A DNA stretch of 64,000 nt from Larimichthys crocea (GCF_000972845.2 NC_040021.1:8661291-8725290), one strand, 5' to 3'; positions 37,836-50,800 are shown, numbered from the stretch's first letter. Numbers and translations: made by a program. The notes: a model not told the origin generated them from the sequence alone.

Positions 37836-40800
37836 GGGGGGGTCCTCTTGAACCAGGAACAACAGAAAAAAAAAACATTAAGGTGATATGATAGGACTCT
37901 GCAGAATAACTCTGTCCATTAGGAACATGAAAAACATGTGCAGAGGCAGGAAAAAAAAACAAACCTACCAGCCCTCCTGTGGTCTATAAGCCATTACAGA
38001 AACTACACTTAAAACGGAGGGATTTAGATGAGAACAAAAATCCATTGTTTCAACACGACCCCGGACATTACAAGTCTGCTCAGGCAAAATGAGATATCCG
38101 CCTCCTTTCAGTATAAACTTAGCTTCCACCTCTTTAAAAAAAAAAAAAAAAAACCTGACTGAAAGAAGTGGATTGATCCCATTGATTTTAAACACAAAAT
38201 GGCATTCCTGCTTGTGAACAAGTGACTGTGTAACCTGCCCCACAGCCACCGCAACTAGTTGGCATCTCGAATGATAATCCAGTCTTTATGCAATTTGTCT
38301 CACCGCTAACTTGACGAACATTCAGGCGCTACAAGCCAAACGCATAAGCTGACGTTTGTTTGGGAAAAAAAAAGGAGGCAAACTTTGAAATATGGTAAAC
38401 CATATGTAGTTATCACAGGGACTTCAATAATCACACTATGAACTAGGCGCACACAGCTGGGAGTGAAATGGGATAAATGGGATAAGTGGGCAATAGGGTG
38501 ATGGCTGGCGAGGGGGTGGCTTTTTGCCCTCCCATGGGTGAGGGGCAGGGGGGGGAATAAACGCTCCAGCTCCCCCCCCGTACCCTGGCCTGTTTCATTC
38601 TTCTCTTCTCTCAATGAAGGGATTAGGCAGACTCTCTCAGTGTGGCCACAAGGGCTCTCTCGATTTCAGATGGATAGCAGGACAGCAGTGAGAACAGCCG
38701 ACGAGGGAGCGAGTTATAAACACAAACTGTACGGCATAATTAGATAAAATTAAAAAAGTACTTCTATATCTTAAAAAGGCGGGAAAACAAAAAGCAAAGC
38801 GGCGCCGTGCATTCCGGGCCGAGGCTTTGCAGCTAACGCTCTTAGCATGCTGGAGATGGGAGTAAAATGCTTCTAAAGAAAGCCGAAGAAAGGAGAAGGA
38901 GAGAAGCAAAGCAAAGTTGACACCACGTTTGTTGAGAAGTGAGGGATGCACCACTTATTCTGTGGTCTTATGCAAAGCAGGGTCACGCAGGGCTATGAGG
39001 TGCACAATAATGCTGATTACACGCATATGCTAATTATTACACGCTAATCAAGTACAGTAGCCTTATATTCAACGCTAATGCCTGGAGACGGCTTCTCTTT
39101 CCCTCAGCCCGTTTCTTTAAGGTAAAGAGAAACTATAAATACTTTAGGGCTGCTCAACAATCTAAATACTCCAGGCCACTAACTACAGGGGTGTCAGTCA
39201 ACTGAAATGACAATTTAAAGATAAGAGATGAGGCAATCAGATGAGCCGAGTGACTGCCTGACAATTTCAGACGCTCACTACAGCATTAAAAACTTAGATG
39301 TCATTAAAACTTAAGACAGTAGAGTCCTGGATTGGTTTAATTTATGCTAAATCGTATGTGGTGACAGACGTGATGAAAAATGAAACAAATGTCTTTAAGG
39401 AAAAAAATAAAATAAAACTCCATCTGCTGACGAAGGCTGTGTGATATGGTTGAAAGCTCTAGATTCAAATGGTAAATGGACCTTGAGATCTCTTTTTTTT
39501 CTGCCCAATAGTTTGTCTGCTATACGTGTTTGCTCACTGAAGTAAAGTGCTAAGCATTGTGTAAAAGTGGTTTCAACTCAATCACTTTAAGCTGATTCAG
39601 CTCGACGATTTTGAACTGTGTGTGTGTCAGACAATCCTAACTATTGCAAAACAGATCCTGAATTATGTTTACACTTCTCTGACCGTTACTCTCTTCACAT
39701 ATTGCTCAATAATGCCACATTTCCGGCCGAAGCAGAAGCAGATACTCTTAACATGTCACATTTAATTAGAGCCAGATGTGTTGTGGACAGTAGATTTGGA
39801 TATTACCACTGAGTGAATTGAGTGTAAATATCTTTGTGCCTGGCTGGATCAGGTTGGATTTAAAATTCCACATTGACACACAAGCTCCGACAAACAAATT
39901 GGATATTTTTACTGATTTCTCTATGTTCGGTGTGGGAGCAAGGGATGTTTTCTAGGTTGCATACCTGCCACTCAGTCACCTGTAGGAGGGGTTAGGTGTG
40001 CGTGTGTGTCACCTGGGCGTAGTGGTAGTAATTTAAATCACCTGTACAGGTTTGTAGTTTTTGTTGTTGCATTAGAGAGGGGTTGAGTGGGGTGGCGTGA
40101 TTTTCTGTTGACCGCAAATGTGAACGCAAACACAAAGGCAATCTGTGTCACAACATCTACGGAGCATCATGTGAGTTAAATCCCGTATGTGTGTTTTTCA
40201 ATAAAACAATCAAAAGCAGCTACGGACGGATGTTTTGTCTGTACATAGCGTGTCGGACAGATCATCCTACATCAGCCTCTCGGCGGCTAATTGTTGCGCT
40301 GGATAGCCGCTAATACATTCGGTACAAAGTGAATAATTGTGACTCTAATAGCTACCGGTAAGATTTCTTATCGGTAACTATCATTATACGTCCTGACAGG
40401 CATTGGTCCCAATTTATTTATAAAGCCCTTACTGAAACCCTGTCATCATATATCACATCTTTATTAAACTGGTCCCATAGTCCTGATTTAACTCGTTCAA
40501 GTGATGCACAACGTCCTGATCAGAGTCCCAGTGGTTTTTGTGCTGGACACATTTGAACACTTTACAACACACATTAAAATTTAGCAAGGCCAATCTGCTC
40601 CGCTCTTGAATGTTACTGTATTTAACTGCTGTCTGCTTTCTGTTTCATTGTTAAATTATTTTAAGGTGTAACACATTCACCTTCGAATGCACAAGCCTGT
40701 TATAATATAATAATTTGTCGTGATTTAAATATAGGTGCTATAGGAGTACTCTTACCAACTACCAGCTAGTTCATGAACTGACGATAGGAACTTTTCAAGA

Positions 40801-41916
40801 TGAAAAGCATGTTCTTCAGCAGAGTAGGAGGAAGGAAATGTGTCATGGGAGGTGAGGAGGGGGGTGGTGGTGGTGGTGGAGAGGATCAGGCAGCGTGTTG
40901 CATCCTGTCTGTCCTTTCCAGAGAAGCTGACTTGCTGAGCGGGTGTTCCTCTTTGGCCCCCGGTGTTGGAGCAACTTTGGCTAAACTTCTGATGAGTAAT
41001 CAGTCAAGTCAAGCCAGCTCTTAAAAACCAAACATGACATGTGCATGAATAAAGACACCTTATAGTATTGTGGTTAAAAACAGAGCTCACCACCAATGTT
41101 AGGGTGCTCATTAAATGGGAGCAATGCTGTTATCTTGTCTTTGCAGTCAGAAAAAAATGGGGTGTGGCTGGAGTTCAAGTCTGAACTAATTAGGAAGACT
41201 TTAACTTTGATAATACTCAGCTAACTACAAAGGTTGTGTGTAACTCCAACGGATTTGTGGACACATGACTTGTGTGGAAACAACACTTGAGGCTAATGTA
41301 AACAAGTTGTCTCCTCTGGTGGATAAACAGCAATTTGACAGTTACCGTTGCTAGTTTCGCTGTATTTAACGTTGTTGTCACGATCCTTCGATGGCTCGTT
41401 AATTAACCTGTAGTTAAATAATCTGTCCTCACGGTTAACATCGATAAACAGCGCCGACTCGTTGGTTTTGATGTCAGATAGCTGCTAACCAGTGCTAGCT
41501 GTTTTTTTTTTTTTTTTGACGAGAGTTACTAGCCTGCTAGCTAGCGCCAGCTAACTCGTTTCGCCAACAACAACGCCTCGCTCTGCTCAAGTTGTGAATA
41601 TAACTAAGTGAATATATCGACTCTAAGTCTTTCTGACTGTGGCAATCCTAATGTCAAGGAGTCATAACTTTCTTTGACCACAGGAAAGACGTTTCTTAGC
41701 GTAAAAAAAAAAAAAAGAGGCTAACATCATTAGCGCTTCTTACAGCAGGCTCACCTTCAGTCTGACTTCATACGTAGTATACCGGGTCCTGCCGACCCCG
41801 ATGGTCTCAGGGTTGCTCACATCGATCTCTAGAAAATTACTCGGGGGTCCATAGGCGTCGTTTAGGTTTTGGGGCTTGCTGAAGAGCCGTCTTGTGTCAG
41901 CTATGGTATCAGCCAT
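28479..41916 (-). CDS. snx3: snx3, complete, 4 coding exons, 162 aa sorting nexin-3
   Basis: SNX3 is a small cytosolic PX-domain protein that binds PI3P on early endosomes and recruits retromer for retrieval of cargo such as Wntless and transferrin receptor (family knowledge). Coding exons on the minus strand: 41755-41916, 31931-32026, 31431-31555, 28479-28584. They sum to 489 nt, giving 162 aa, the mammalian length. The PX domain fills most of the protein, and the PI3P-binding residues are all present: R70 and Y71 in VRRRYSDFEW, K95 in PPLPGK, and R118 in FIEERRQG. The protein ends SYTPSKIRQA. The start MADTIADTRRL is chosen by family length; an in-frame ATG 54 nt upstream (41968-41970) would add 18 residues. 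Intron 1 is 9.7 kb, far larger than the coding parts. Confidence 0.97.
28585..31430 (-). other. snx3 intron 3
   Basis: 2.8 kb, AT-rich. No repeat family or gene recognised; a poly(T) of 16 lies at about 29413-29428. Small open frames are incidental. Confidence 0.5.
31431..31555 (-). CDS. snx3: snx3 coding exon 3
   Basis: Acceptor TCTCAG, donor GTAAGC. 125 nt, VVVPPLPGKALIRQLPFRGD through GLEQFLNK; carries K95 and R118. Phase 2 exit. Confidence 0.95.
31556..31930 (-). other. snx3 intron 2
   Basis: 375 bp, AT-rich, nothing recognised. Confidence 0.55.
31931..32026 (-). CDS. snx3: snx3 coding exon 2 (PX domain core)
   Basis: Acceptor TCCACAG, donor GTGAGC. 32 codons, TNLPIFKLKESSVRRRYSDF then EWLRAELERESK; carries PI3P-contacting R70 and Y71. 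Confidence 0.96.
32225..32430 (+). mobile_element. Repeat B, copy 2 (fragment)
   Basis: Contains CAAATCATCACATTTGAAAA and ends TTAATTATTTTGTTTACTGACTAATCGCTTGACTAACTG, matching the internal block and terminal region of repeat B at 14992-15300. Borders approximate. Confidence 0.5.
37798..37834. repeat. (GA)n microsatellite in snx3 intron 1
   Basis: GA run with one A interruption, followed by a G run. Confidence 0.95.
39014..39080. promoter_or_regulatory. Cluster of ATTACACGC / GCTAAT motifs in snx3 intron 1
   Basis: ATTACACGC occurs at 39016-39024 and again at 39036-39044, exactly 20 bp apart. GCTAAT occurs at 39029, 39043 and 39074. The words resemble homeodomain (GATTA/TAAT) and POU (ATATGCTAAT) sites. 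Regulatory role inferred. Confidence 0.35.
41755..41916 (-). CDS. snx3: snx3 coding exon 1
   Basis: ATG 41914-41916, donor GTGAGC beginning at 41754. 54 codons, MADTIADTRRLFSKPQNLND through TRYTTYEVRLK. Phase 0. Confidence 0.95.
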
Positions 41917-43112
41917 TTCTCTCCTGTCCTTCCAGCAGCTAGCGATAGTGTCAAGTTGGCCAGAATACAAACGCGTACGTTCCCTTGGTAACCTTCAAAA
42001 TAAAACATTTGGCGGCCGTTGTGTCCGCGTAATGAACGTTGTTGTGAATAAAGCAACTATTTTAGGATTTTTACTGTATTAAATAATGCTGAATACTCGT
42101 ATTAGTGTGTTTTAATGGGAGTTTATCTTTATTACATATACAAATATATAATCGTGACATTTATTCTGAAGCGAAATCACACAAGTTCCGGTATTGCCCA
42201 GTCTCGCAGTGTCGCTAGCTTCAAAGGCCAGCGCGCTGCACTTCCGATCAGCTGAGGTTCAGCTGACACTGCTCGGCCACCTGCTGCTCGGTTTGTTTAC
42301 AACCCCGCCAGCGGGCACATTGGCCGCAGTCACCTCTTTTTAACGACACTCTTTGCCTTCGAGCGTTTTCATTTACGCAATACGGATCAACGGCACTTGT
42401 GTCAAGTCAAGTCAAGTCATCGCTGCTAAAAAAAAAAAAAAGTAAAACACACGTGATCTGACGTTTAAAACTCGACAAAGTGCTCAGGATTTAATGCTCA
42501 AAAGAGAATACAGTGCCTTTATTGTCACACATGCATTCAATCGCTCACGGATAAATAATAGTAGCACTGGAAAGATACAAAAGTCAGTAGTAAATAAAAA
42601 GCAACACATTGAAAGCTGCTATTGCACATTGCTCTTCAATGTTACTGCACCTTGAAGATATATTATTGCACGTTCTACAGAGATATAGAGAGCTATGTTG
42701 CACACTGTACTTTTTTGCACAAAGTTACTGATCTTTTGTGTATTTTGTTTATTTTGACATGGTCAGAACTATGTGATCTTCTTTTATTTTTGATTTTATT
42801 CTATTCATACCCTATCTACTTCATGCGTTTTATATATAACGTGTGTCTGTTTGTGTTTGTAATACTAAAACTGTAATAATCTATCATCTATATGCAGATA
42901 TACTGCACATACAGTGTGCAGATGTCATTAAAACTTTATATAGAAAACGACAATGTTTCATCTTATTAATACGCTTAACTATAAAGAAATAATCAACACG
43001 TTTGTTATATGTGATGAAACCTATTCAGGACGTGTCACAGTTAATTCCCTGTGCCATGGTGTTGATATGGTGACATTTGAATGTCAATAAAGTTTCCGGG
43101 TTTTGAAACAGC
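41917..43112. other. Divergent snx3/afg1l promoter region
   Basis: About 1.2 kb between the two start codons. 42180-42350 is CpG-richer and complex (GGCCAGCGCGCTGCACTTCC), the likely promoter core of at least one gene. 42490-42920 is AT-rich with TGCACATTGCTCTTCAATG and TTTATTGTCACACATG words that look like the tail of an old LINE or SINE, unclassified. A 13-nt poly(A) lies at 42429-42441. Confidence 0.45.
41979..41992. promoter_or_regulatory. RFX X-box palindrome in the snx3 promoter
   Basis: GTTCCCTTGGTAAC fits the X-box pattern GTTNCCNNGGNAAC on both half-sites. It lies about 63 bp upstream of the snx3 start codon, where a core promoter or 5' UTR is expected. Confidence 0.45.
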
Positions 43113-43120
43113 ATGGCGGC
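43111..43120 (+). promoter_or_regulatory. YY1-type element overlapping the afg1l start codon
   Basis: GCATGGCGGC contains ATGGCGGC, the core of the YY1 'translation initiator' element in many TATA-less housekeeping promoters, and here includes the ATG. This is consistent with a short 5' UTR. Confidence 0.4.
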
Positions 43121-43227
43121 TCAGGCGGTCTGCACAGCTGTCAGAGGCTCAGTCATGTGTTTGCTTAAAGACACTGTCCTCACCTCAAAGAAAATGTGTA
43201 ATCTGTCAAGCATTTGCACCGGAAAAG
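43113..43227 (+). CDS. afg1l: afg1l coding exon 1 (presequence)
   Basis: ATG at 43113; donor GTACGT after 43227. [20 protein letters not shown] then [18 protein letters not shown]. Similarity to the human N-terminus is weak, so the start rests on position and frame. Confidence 0.75.
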
Positions 43228-45335
43228 GTACGTGTCATTCCGTCATGCTGGAGTGAGTAATATTCAAATTGTGCGAGATTTCTTGTTAGGTAATACTGCA
43301 CATGTGTGGTACCTTCACCCACAGTAATCTCTGAATTACACACTAGTTGTGGTTGTACCACTGTTTCAAGGCTTTTCTGCAAACGACTCATACAGTTTGC
43401 TCTAATGCTTCAAGGTTACACTACTAGTTGGAGGACGTGCAGTTCATCTTCCTCATCTGAGCCTCCAGCAGCAGATGTTTGTGCCTTGAGTGAAACCATT
43501 GGACACTATGACCGCCTTGTTCAGTGTGGCTCCCTGAGGGAAGATGCTCTGCAGAGAGATGTCGTCCAGCAGCTGGCTCAACTGCAACACACACTGAAGA
43601 ACTACAGTAACAGCGTGTACCTGAACCCACCTCCACCGAGGATACACTCAAAAGATAACAGTCAGCTTGCAAAAGATAAAGACCCCCACAGTACATCAGA
43701 TGAAAACAAAGGCGGTGGAGCCACTGCTGAGGTAAAGGGGTTATATTGACATGAAGTGTCATCATAACACGATCATGTATAATCTGATAATCAAACCTTC
43801 AACACTCAAATCATTTCCTAGAAAATACAAATGAAGGTAGTTATGAAACCTACGCGTGATTCCTACTAAACACTGCTATATCAAAATTAAAGATTATGAG
43901 CTCAATTAAGTCCATATAGAACTCTTGTAACTATTATTAGAGTATTCCTTGTGGATAGATTTTTGACATGTAGCTAGTCACCATAAAAGACATCTAAGCC
44001 ACTGTGACTCAAGAATGTAGGTTGTCCACTAATTAGAAGATCGGTGGTTCAATCTTTAGTAGTCTGCATGTCGAAGTGTCCTTGGGGCGAGACACTGAAC
44101 CCCAAATTCAGTGGCACCTTACATGGCACCTTACATGGCAGTCAATGCCGTCAGTGTATGAATGTGTGTAAGCGATATATAACAGTCCATTTACCATGAT
44201 CAGGATGAAAAATGATCATCAACAAAACATTTTGAACTCACTCTCTCTAGTTCTCTCAGAACAACAAGCCTTTCCTATGTGCAAGTATCACGTGCCACTA
44301 ACACACAACATAGACTCTGTTGACTCAATGAATCCCCGCCCCTTTCACTGCTCAGTAGTAGTTAATACAGGCAGCTCAGTAGTCATCGTGGATCCTATGG
44401 ATGATATTATAGCACCTGTATGTCAAACAGATCCATCTCCGTATCAAATGAGACTCCATCCACTAAAGACCATGTGATACGGTAGAAAGCCCAAGAAAAA
44501 CTTACTAAGGCTCCAGTTCTGTCATGACACTGGCACTGTCACTTTTTCCCTTCTGCTCCAAGCCTGAAAACCTCTTCTGTCTGGTGATCCAAAGCTCCTG
44601 TGCTACCAGTGTAAACACTCACCTGATGCTCTGAGCATCCAGTCCCGGTCATTATGGCTAACTGAGCAGAGCTAACGAGCTAACGGCAGCTACATTTACC
44701 AGCAGTTTACAACAGAAAACTGTAAATCACAGAGTTGATGTCGACCATTTTCTTCATAAAATATGATCCTGTTTCACCAAAATAACTAGTGCATTTGGTA
44801 GAAAATAATGAAAGATTTTGGACACTCTTCAAAATTTGAATGGCAGCATGGATGCATCTGGACTCTCATTCTGTTACAAAGCCCAGTTGACGTCTAACGT
44901 ATGGAGAATCCGCTACACTGTTGCATCACCGATGGTGGCCGTGGGGCTCAGTTCAAAGGGAGGGTAGGGGTCTGGGAAGTGTATTGTGCATGTGAGTTTT
45001 GGAACGGTGTAATGTAGGGAGGCTGTTGTTGTTTTTAGGTCAGGGAAGCTGACTGTCTAGTATTTGGTGGTGGGAGTTTTTTTTGTTGGTTGGCTGGCAC
45101 AGAAACATAGGGTTAGGCAGAGATTTTGGAAGGCAGCAGGGCAGACCTCCCGCTGGGCCCGTCCCGGCACCCCTCTCACTCTCTCACCGTCCCCATGCAG
45201 TAATGAGGGGATCCCCATTGTCTGGACCATTCTTGTCCTTTTTGCTTTTGATTCGGGACTCTGACAAATACTTTGGTGTTAGGCTATCAACACCACCGCC
45301 CCCCTCTTCTTCTTTGCACCTTATTTCTTGCTCTG

Positions 45336-45366
<31 letters not shown>

Positions 45367-47785
45367 TACACACAGAGTGACTGGAGTACTTATGCAATTA
45401 TTCTGGTTTGAATCAGGTCATACCACTGTCCTTTCGGTGTCTGTTCTTTCTGTGAAAGTGCCGCCATTGTCCTCACTAACTGACCAAGTCTGTGAGGGGA
45501 GTACACTTGACTTAATATTGACCCAATGTGGCGTGGTTTTGCGGATGGTCGGCTAACAATGGGCCATTGTTTAGAGGGAGCCACCCTCTTCAAGTCAGAC
45601 CTGCATCATAGTTATTAGTCCTGTATGTTGTAGGTCTCCAGCAGGACAGTTGTACCCCGATAAACAAACCGAGACTCCCACAGTCACTCCATTAACCTTG
45701 TTAATGAGAGACATGAAATATTCCAAAGCAGTTTTCCTGAAGTCATGTCCTGCATGTGAACTTTTAACTTATGTGCCAGTCTATATCCTCCTCTGAGAGG
45801 TTAGATAAGGCCATAGAGCTCAGCTAGACAGAGTGGCTGAGGGACAGCCTTGTCCTTCTCCACTCTGCCGTGGCAGAATGGCCTCCAGCCACCGCTGACA
45901 ATTACCCCACCATGCCAGAGGGCAGCTTGGGAAGTCAGGGAGAAGTCACACACTGTCATGCCAGAGCAGACAGGAAAGGCTTGTTGCTCTTCCAGTATTT
46001 CACTCCAGCACAGCACAGGACAGGACAGGACAGGACAGGCAGGGATGGAGAGATTGAGGGGGTAGAGGGGAGGAGCACGGAGAGAGAGGGAGAGCCGAGA
46101 GAGACGATGGGTAACAAGTTTGTTTTTTCATTTAGTTTTCAATTGGCCATTGTCTGCATTTACCAGAGTCAAGTGGTCCTTGTGCAGTGGACACCAAGTG
46201 CAGTGGACACTGAGTACCGTCTCCATGAAATATTTGCTAAATTAAATTTTAAGAGGACAATCCTTTCAATTTAGTGCTGAGTTAATCCCAAAGCTATTTT
46301 CCATTGCCTGTTGCCCAGATGGACTATCCTCAACCACACTGTTGTTAAACCTGTATAAAGCATCATCTGTCCTCCTATATACCAATATTCTCCAAGTTCG
46401 TCATTACATGTCATCATTAAACTGATGACACATGAGTTTACATGGCTTGGGCTCTCTTTAGAGATATTTGGCTTTACTCAATATTCTCAGCTTGGTCACA
46501 CAGAAGAGGTTTTTTTTTTTTTTTTGATGCAAGGACCTTTTGATGATCGGAGGCAGGCAGCACAATGACTTCCAGCAGCACCTCAATGCAACAGTACCGT
46601 ATCACAATTAGCAGCGCTAAACAGGCTGCACAGACAAGTCCACTCCATCTCGTATGGAGCCTCATCCAGTCCTCTCCGTTTTGTCTGACAAATCCCCCCA
46701 TTGTTCCTCTGATGATGCTTTTCTTTCGTGGGAACCCTGGCTTGTCTTGTTGATTAGATCCCCTTTGTCTTCCTCCCCTGCAGTGGGCTAGTCTGGAGAA
46801 TGTGAAACCTCACACTGTAGTGGTGGCTTAATGCCTCAGCATACTTTGTTTATTAAACGATGATTCAGTCTTACATGGTAATTAATATAACAAAGTTTAT
46901 TTGGGTCAGTAGCTATAGCGTTTTGTGATTTTAATTAATGAATTCATCAATGCATTCATTTTGAATAACCTGATTGATTTATTGTTAGATGTTGTGCATT
47001 GTCGTTGATGATGACAAGCAGCCGTTAATAGATTAAATAAATAAATAAAACATACAGTCATTTCCTAATTTTTCTTCTTTCCTTCTCGAAGGAGGAACCT
47101 GCTCCGCCACCACCACCGCCACCACCCAAAGGCTTCTATGTCTATGGAGGTGTTGGTAAGATCACATGTAGAAAAGGTCTTTTTAGTGTACAAATGAATG
47201 TCATTATGGCATTTCATTTGGTTCTAAAGCTATACAAGATCTCAATTCAAATCTCTCATTTAGAATAATTGCTTTTTTCTTCAATCCCTCTTTCTTTCAG
47301 GCACAGGGAAGACCATGCTCATGGATATGTTTTACTCCCGTGTGGAACACACTCATAAAAAGCGAGTCCACTTCAATAGCTTCATGTTGGACATCCACAA
47401 AAGTTAGTATTGTCCTCCCACTCCACGGCGCTAACTGCCGAAGGTTGGCTTGCGTGACTTTATGGAAGTTTACTGACTCTTTATGCGCTGGAGATCCTAT
47501 ATTTATCTCTGTGTTTGTCCTGAAGCCCTCCTGCTAATTGTCTACCATTATGCATACAGGTGAAATTACCCATTATTCAGTATTGTCACCGGGTTTGGGT
47601 TTGCAGATGCAGGTGTGCTTTAAGATGTGCCTGACGTTTGTGTACTGCTTAAAGGGATCCATCGGAGGAAACAAAGCCTGCCAAAACGAAGGCTAGGGAA
47701 AATGTTCACCTATGACCCCATATCACCAGTTGCTATGGAGATCAGCAATGAAACCTGCCTCCTGTGTTTTGACGAGTTTCAGGTG

Positions 47786-47828
<43 letters not shown>

Positions 47829-50800
47829 CTGTTCTTAAAGCCTACTTGAACATTAGCAAACGAGACAATAAGAAATCAGAATACTGTTGTTTGTTTTAAT
47901 ATTCCGTGTATCAACTGCACTCATTTGCCTAAAACAGTGGTACTCTAAGTATTAGGTGATTCTGCAAGTACAACTCAATATTTGAATGACATGCCGATAT
48001 GATAATTAGGTAGGTTATTGTGAAAAAACAATACAAGATAACAGTTGGCTGGAAGGATTAAATAAACTTATAATATACTTAAGATGTGCCAGAGATGTAA
48101 AGTATAATGTAAATAATATCTTTTAAGATATTTTAAAGGTTCAAACAAGTTTGTAAAGAGAAAAAAACAGCAATGACCAAGATGCATTGCAACATTCATG
48201 TTTAAAATTTATACATTGTCAAATAAAATTTGTCAAATAATATAGTATATTATTCTGACACTTTTTTATGTGTAGCTACTGGCATATTAAAAATAGATAA
48301 GATACAACTTTATTGTTAACAGGGAAATGTGGGTGTTGTTGTAGCAGCATTTGGACAGCAATAAGAACAGATACATATAAAAAATAAAGTAATAACAATA
48401 GTGGATATAAAACTAAAATAGAATAAGAAATAGAAACTATAAAAGAGCATCTGGAGACATTCAGGGGGAATGGCAAGCCATATACAGTATATACATATAC
48501 AGTAATTAATGTATGCTGAAATCTCAGAAGAAAAAGGAAACATATTTTTGTTTCTTTTGTGGGTATAGTAATAGTTTAATGTCTAACTAGTCCTCCTTCT
48601 TGTTAGGGCATGAATAGTTTAAAAAAAATGTTGTGTTCAGTGTTGAGTGTTCAATCTGTGATCACTAGTGTTTACTCACAGCTAGTGTCTTTCCTGTCTG
48701 GACAACTGGAAGCTTCTGATTTTGACGATCCACACAAAAACAGGACTGGGGACACCTAGTGGCCTCTTCTGAATATAGCATAATTGTAAAATGACTTCCA
48801 GTATCAATGAAACATTCTCTCTCTGTTTTTAGTATGTGGTAATTTACTAGTACAGTACTAGTTGTACATGTGTAATGTAACATATATCAAAGTATAACAT
48901 TACACTGGGATTACTGTGATTCTGCAGCAGTCAGTTGAGTCAGTGATCTCCTTCTGTTGCTTCCAAACCTTTACAACCAAATCATGCAGAGGTTTTGCAC
49001 ACTGCATTTACACATCTAAAAGGCATCGTCAGCCATAAGTGCTGCCGAACTTTTCATTATTTCATCCTTTGGTGTCAAAGGAGAGCGCCACTACTGAAGC
49101 TCTCTTTATTCTCTGTAAGGTAGTTAGTCATTCACTGCGGGGAAGAAAGACGTATGCTTCTGTCTTTATCATTAGCCAAACACATCTGTTAACAACACAA
49201 TGTTGCTCCTCTTACTGATATCATTACAGTTAATGCCAGCAGGTCAGAGGTCACAGAAGGTGCGCTTGCTTCCTCTAATCACTCTCTATGCATCTGCGAG
49301 GATCAAGAGCTGCTCCTTTCATCCGCCCGTCTTTCACATTTTAAACTGCGGCGCTGTTTGTGCATTCTCATTGATTTGTTTTGTTTGCCGTCGCCAGCTT
49401 TGCTGTTTTCGCTTGTCGACTGTTGCTACCGGTGAATGGAGGGGAAACAAGCAGACATGTGCGCGTTGTTTGTGATGCATAAACAAGAGGTTGCGAGGTT
49501 GGGAGAGTTGGGGGGTGGAGGAGGAGGAGGTGGCGGCGGTGGTGGTGGTGGTGGTGGTGGGGGGGGGGGGTCTATACCAATCAGCATCCTCCTCCACTCA
49601 GCCATGCAAATGAGGCTCTGGGTATCAGTCGCACTCTCCTGCTTCCTTAAGTGAGTGGAGCTAGAAAGCGACTGGCGGCGGCGGGTCAGATGGATCTTAT
49701 CCTCTTAAATGCTAATGACATTTCTCCATTCTCTTCATTAGCGCCGTGCCATTATCAGTAATTTGTAGCCCCCCTCCCTCCTTTTGCGGCCCCCGCCCGG
49801 CTCCCCTAATGAATACTCGCCATTGAGAGGTCCGAGATGGAAAGATGGGACGAGAGCGAGAAAGGAGGAAGAAGAAGAGTGAGAAGAAAACGCTTGAGCA
49901 TCATTGTCTCAGGGCCTCAGTCACTGTGCAGCCTCTGTGAAATTGCTCATAGGTTGTGTACATAAAGAGGTGTAACATCAAAAGAGGTTTAATTTGGCAC
50001 CCGTGTGCCTTGCTATAAACTGACAGCCGCTTGAGTAATTGGATGCTCATTTAAATATCGGCATTGGCTGACGGAGATTGCACCATTATTTTTGTGTTCC
50101 ACAAGTGCTACATCAGTCCCCCTCCACCTTTCTCATTCTGTGGGTACCCATTCTCTTTCCCTCTCCCCCTACTCATTCAGCAATCAATATTGCCCCTCAT
50201 ACTATGCCCATGTTGAGGGCACATGAATAAACAAATCCAGGTTGTATAAAAGGTCATTTTTAAATGATTCTTTTGAAATGAAAATAAAATCCTGCGGTCG
50301 GAGGAAATGGGGGCCCCTTCAGAGAGCCACAGAGCCTTGGCTTTCTGTTGATTCTCATTACGCTCACACACAATCACTCTCACACACACACACACACACT
50401 AATTTGATGCCCCTAGCCACCTCTCCTTAGCAAAATCAAGGCTTTAACACAAATGTTAATCAAGTATTGGCAAGGGCAGTGGGGCTAATATGCAAAAGCA
50501 GAAGACTCTCCAGAGTGTGAAAGGAGGCATATGCTGTGGGTATGGCCATCAGAAGTGCCTGTTATAGACAGGGAAGTAGGTAAGAGGGAGTAAGAGGAGA
50601 GGGCGGGACAGAAGTCTTTCTTTTATTCAAGACATCCTAGTTTTAAGAAGGTTTCATGTCCTTTCTTTAAGTAACTTGAAATGTACCTCTCAGTTTACTT
50701 AAAATGTGGATGGTGTGCTTGCAAAGGATGTTTAATTTAGCAAAGGAAGGTCTTTTTAGTTGTCTTATTGCAAGAAAGCTTCATTTTTTGATGTGAGTGA

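Larger units (their letters stand above)
32027..41754 (-). other. snx3 intron 1 (9.7 kb), host of candidate regulatory blocks
   Basis: No gene inside. 32225-32430 holds a fragment of repeat B. Complex repeat-poor stretches occur at about 35340-36060, 36360-36560, 36900-37100, 38780-39100 and 40000-40330, often beside GA or CA microsatellites (37798-37834; 37420-37436). Frames of up to 181 aa (37231-37776, minus) are low-complexity and not genes. From synteny with the human locus I infer enhancers for nr2e1 or foxo3 here, unproven. Confidence 0.4.

Noticed and set aside
41917..41970. N-terminal extension of SNX3 from an upstream in-frame ATG
   Set aside because: Would add 18 residues not found in the family; MADTIADTRRL gives the conserved 162-aa length.
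49436..49654. Poly-glycine open frame
   Set aside because: Produced entirely by the GGN/G tract at 49510-49571.
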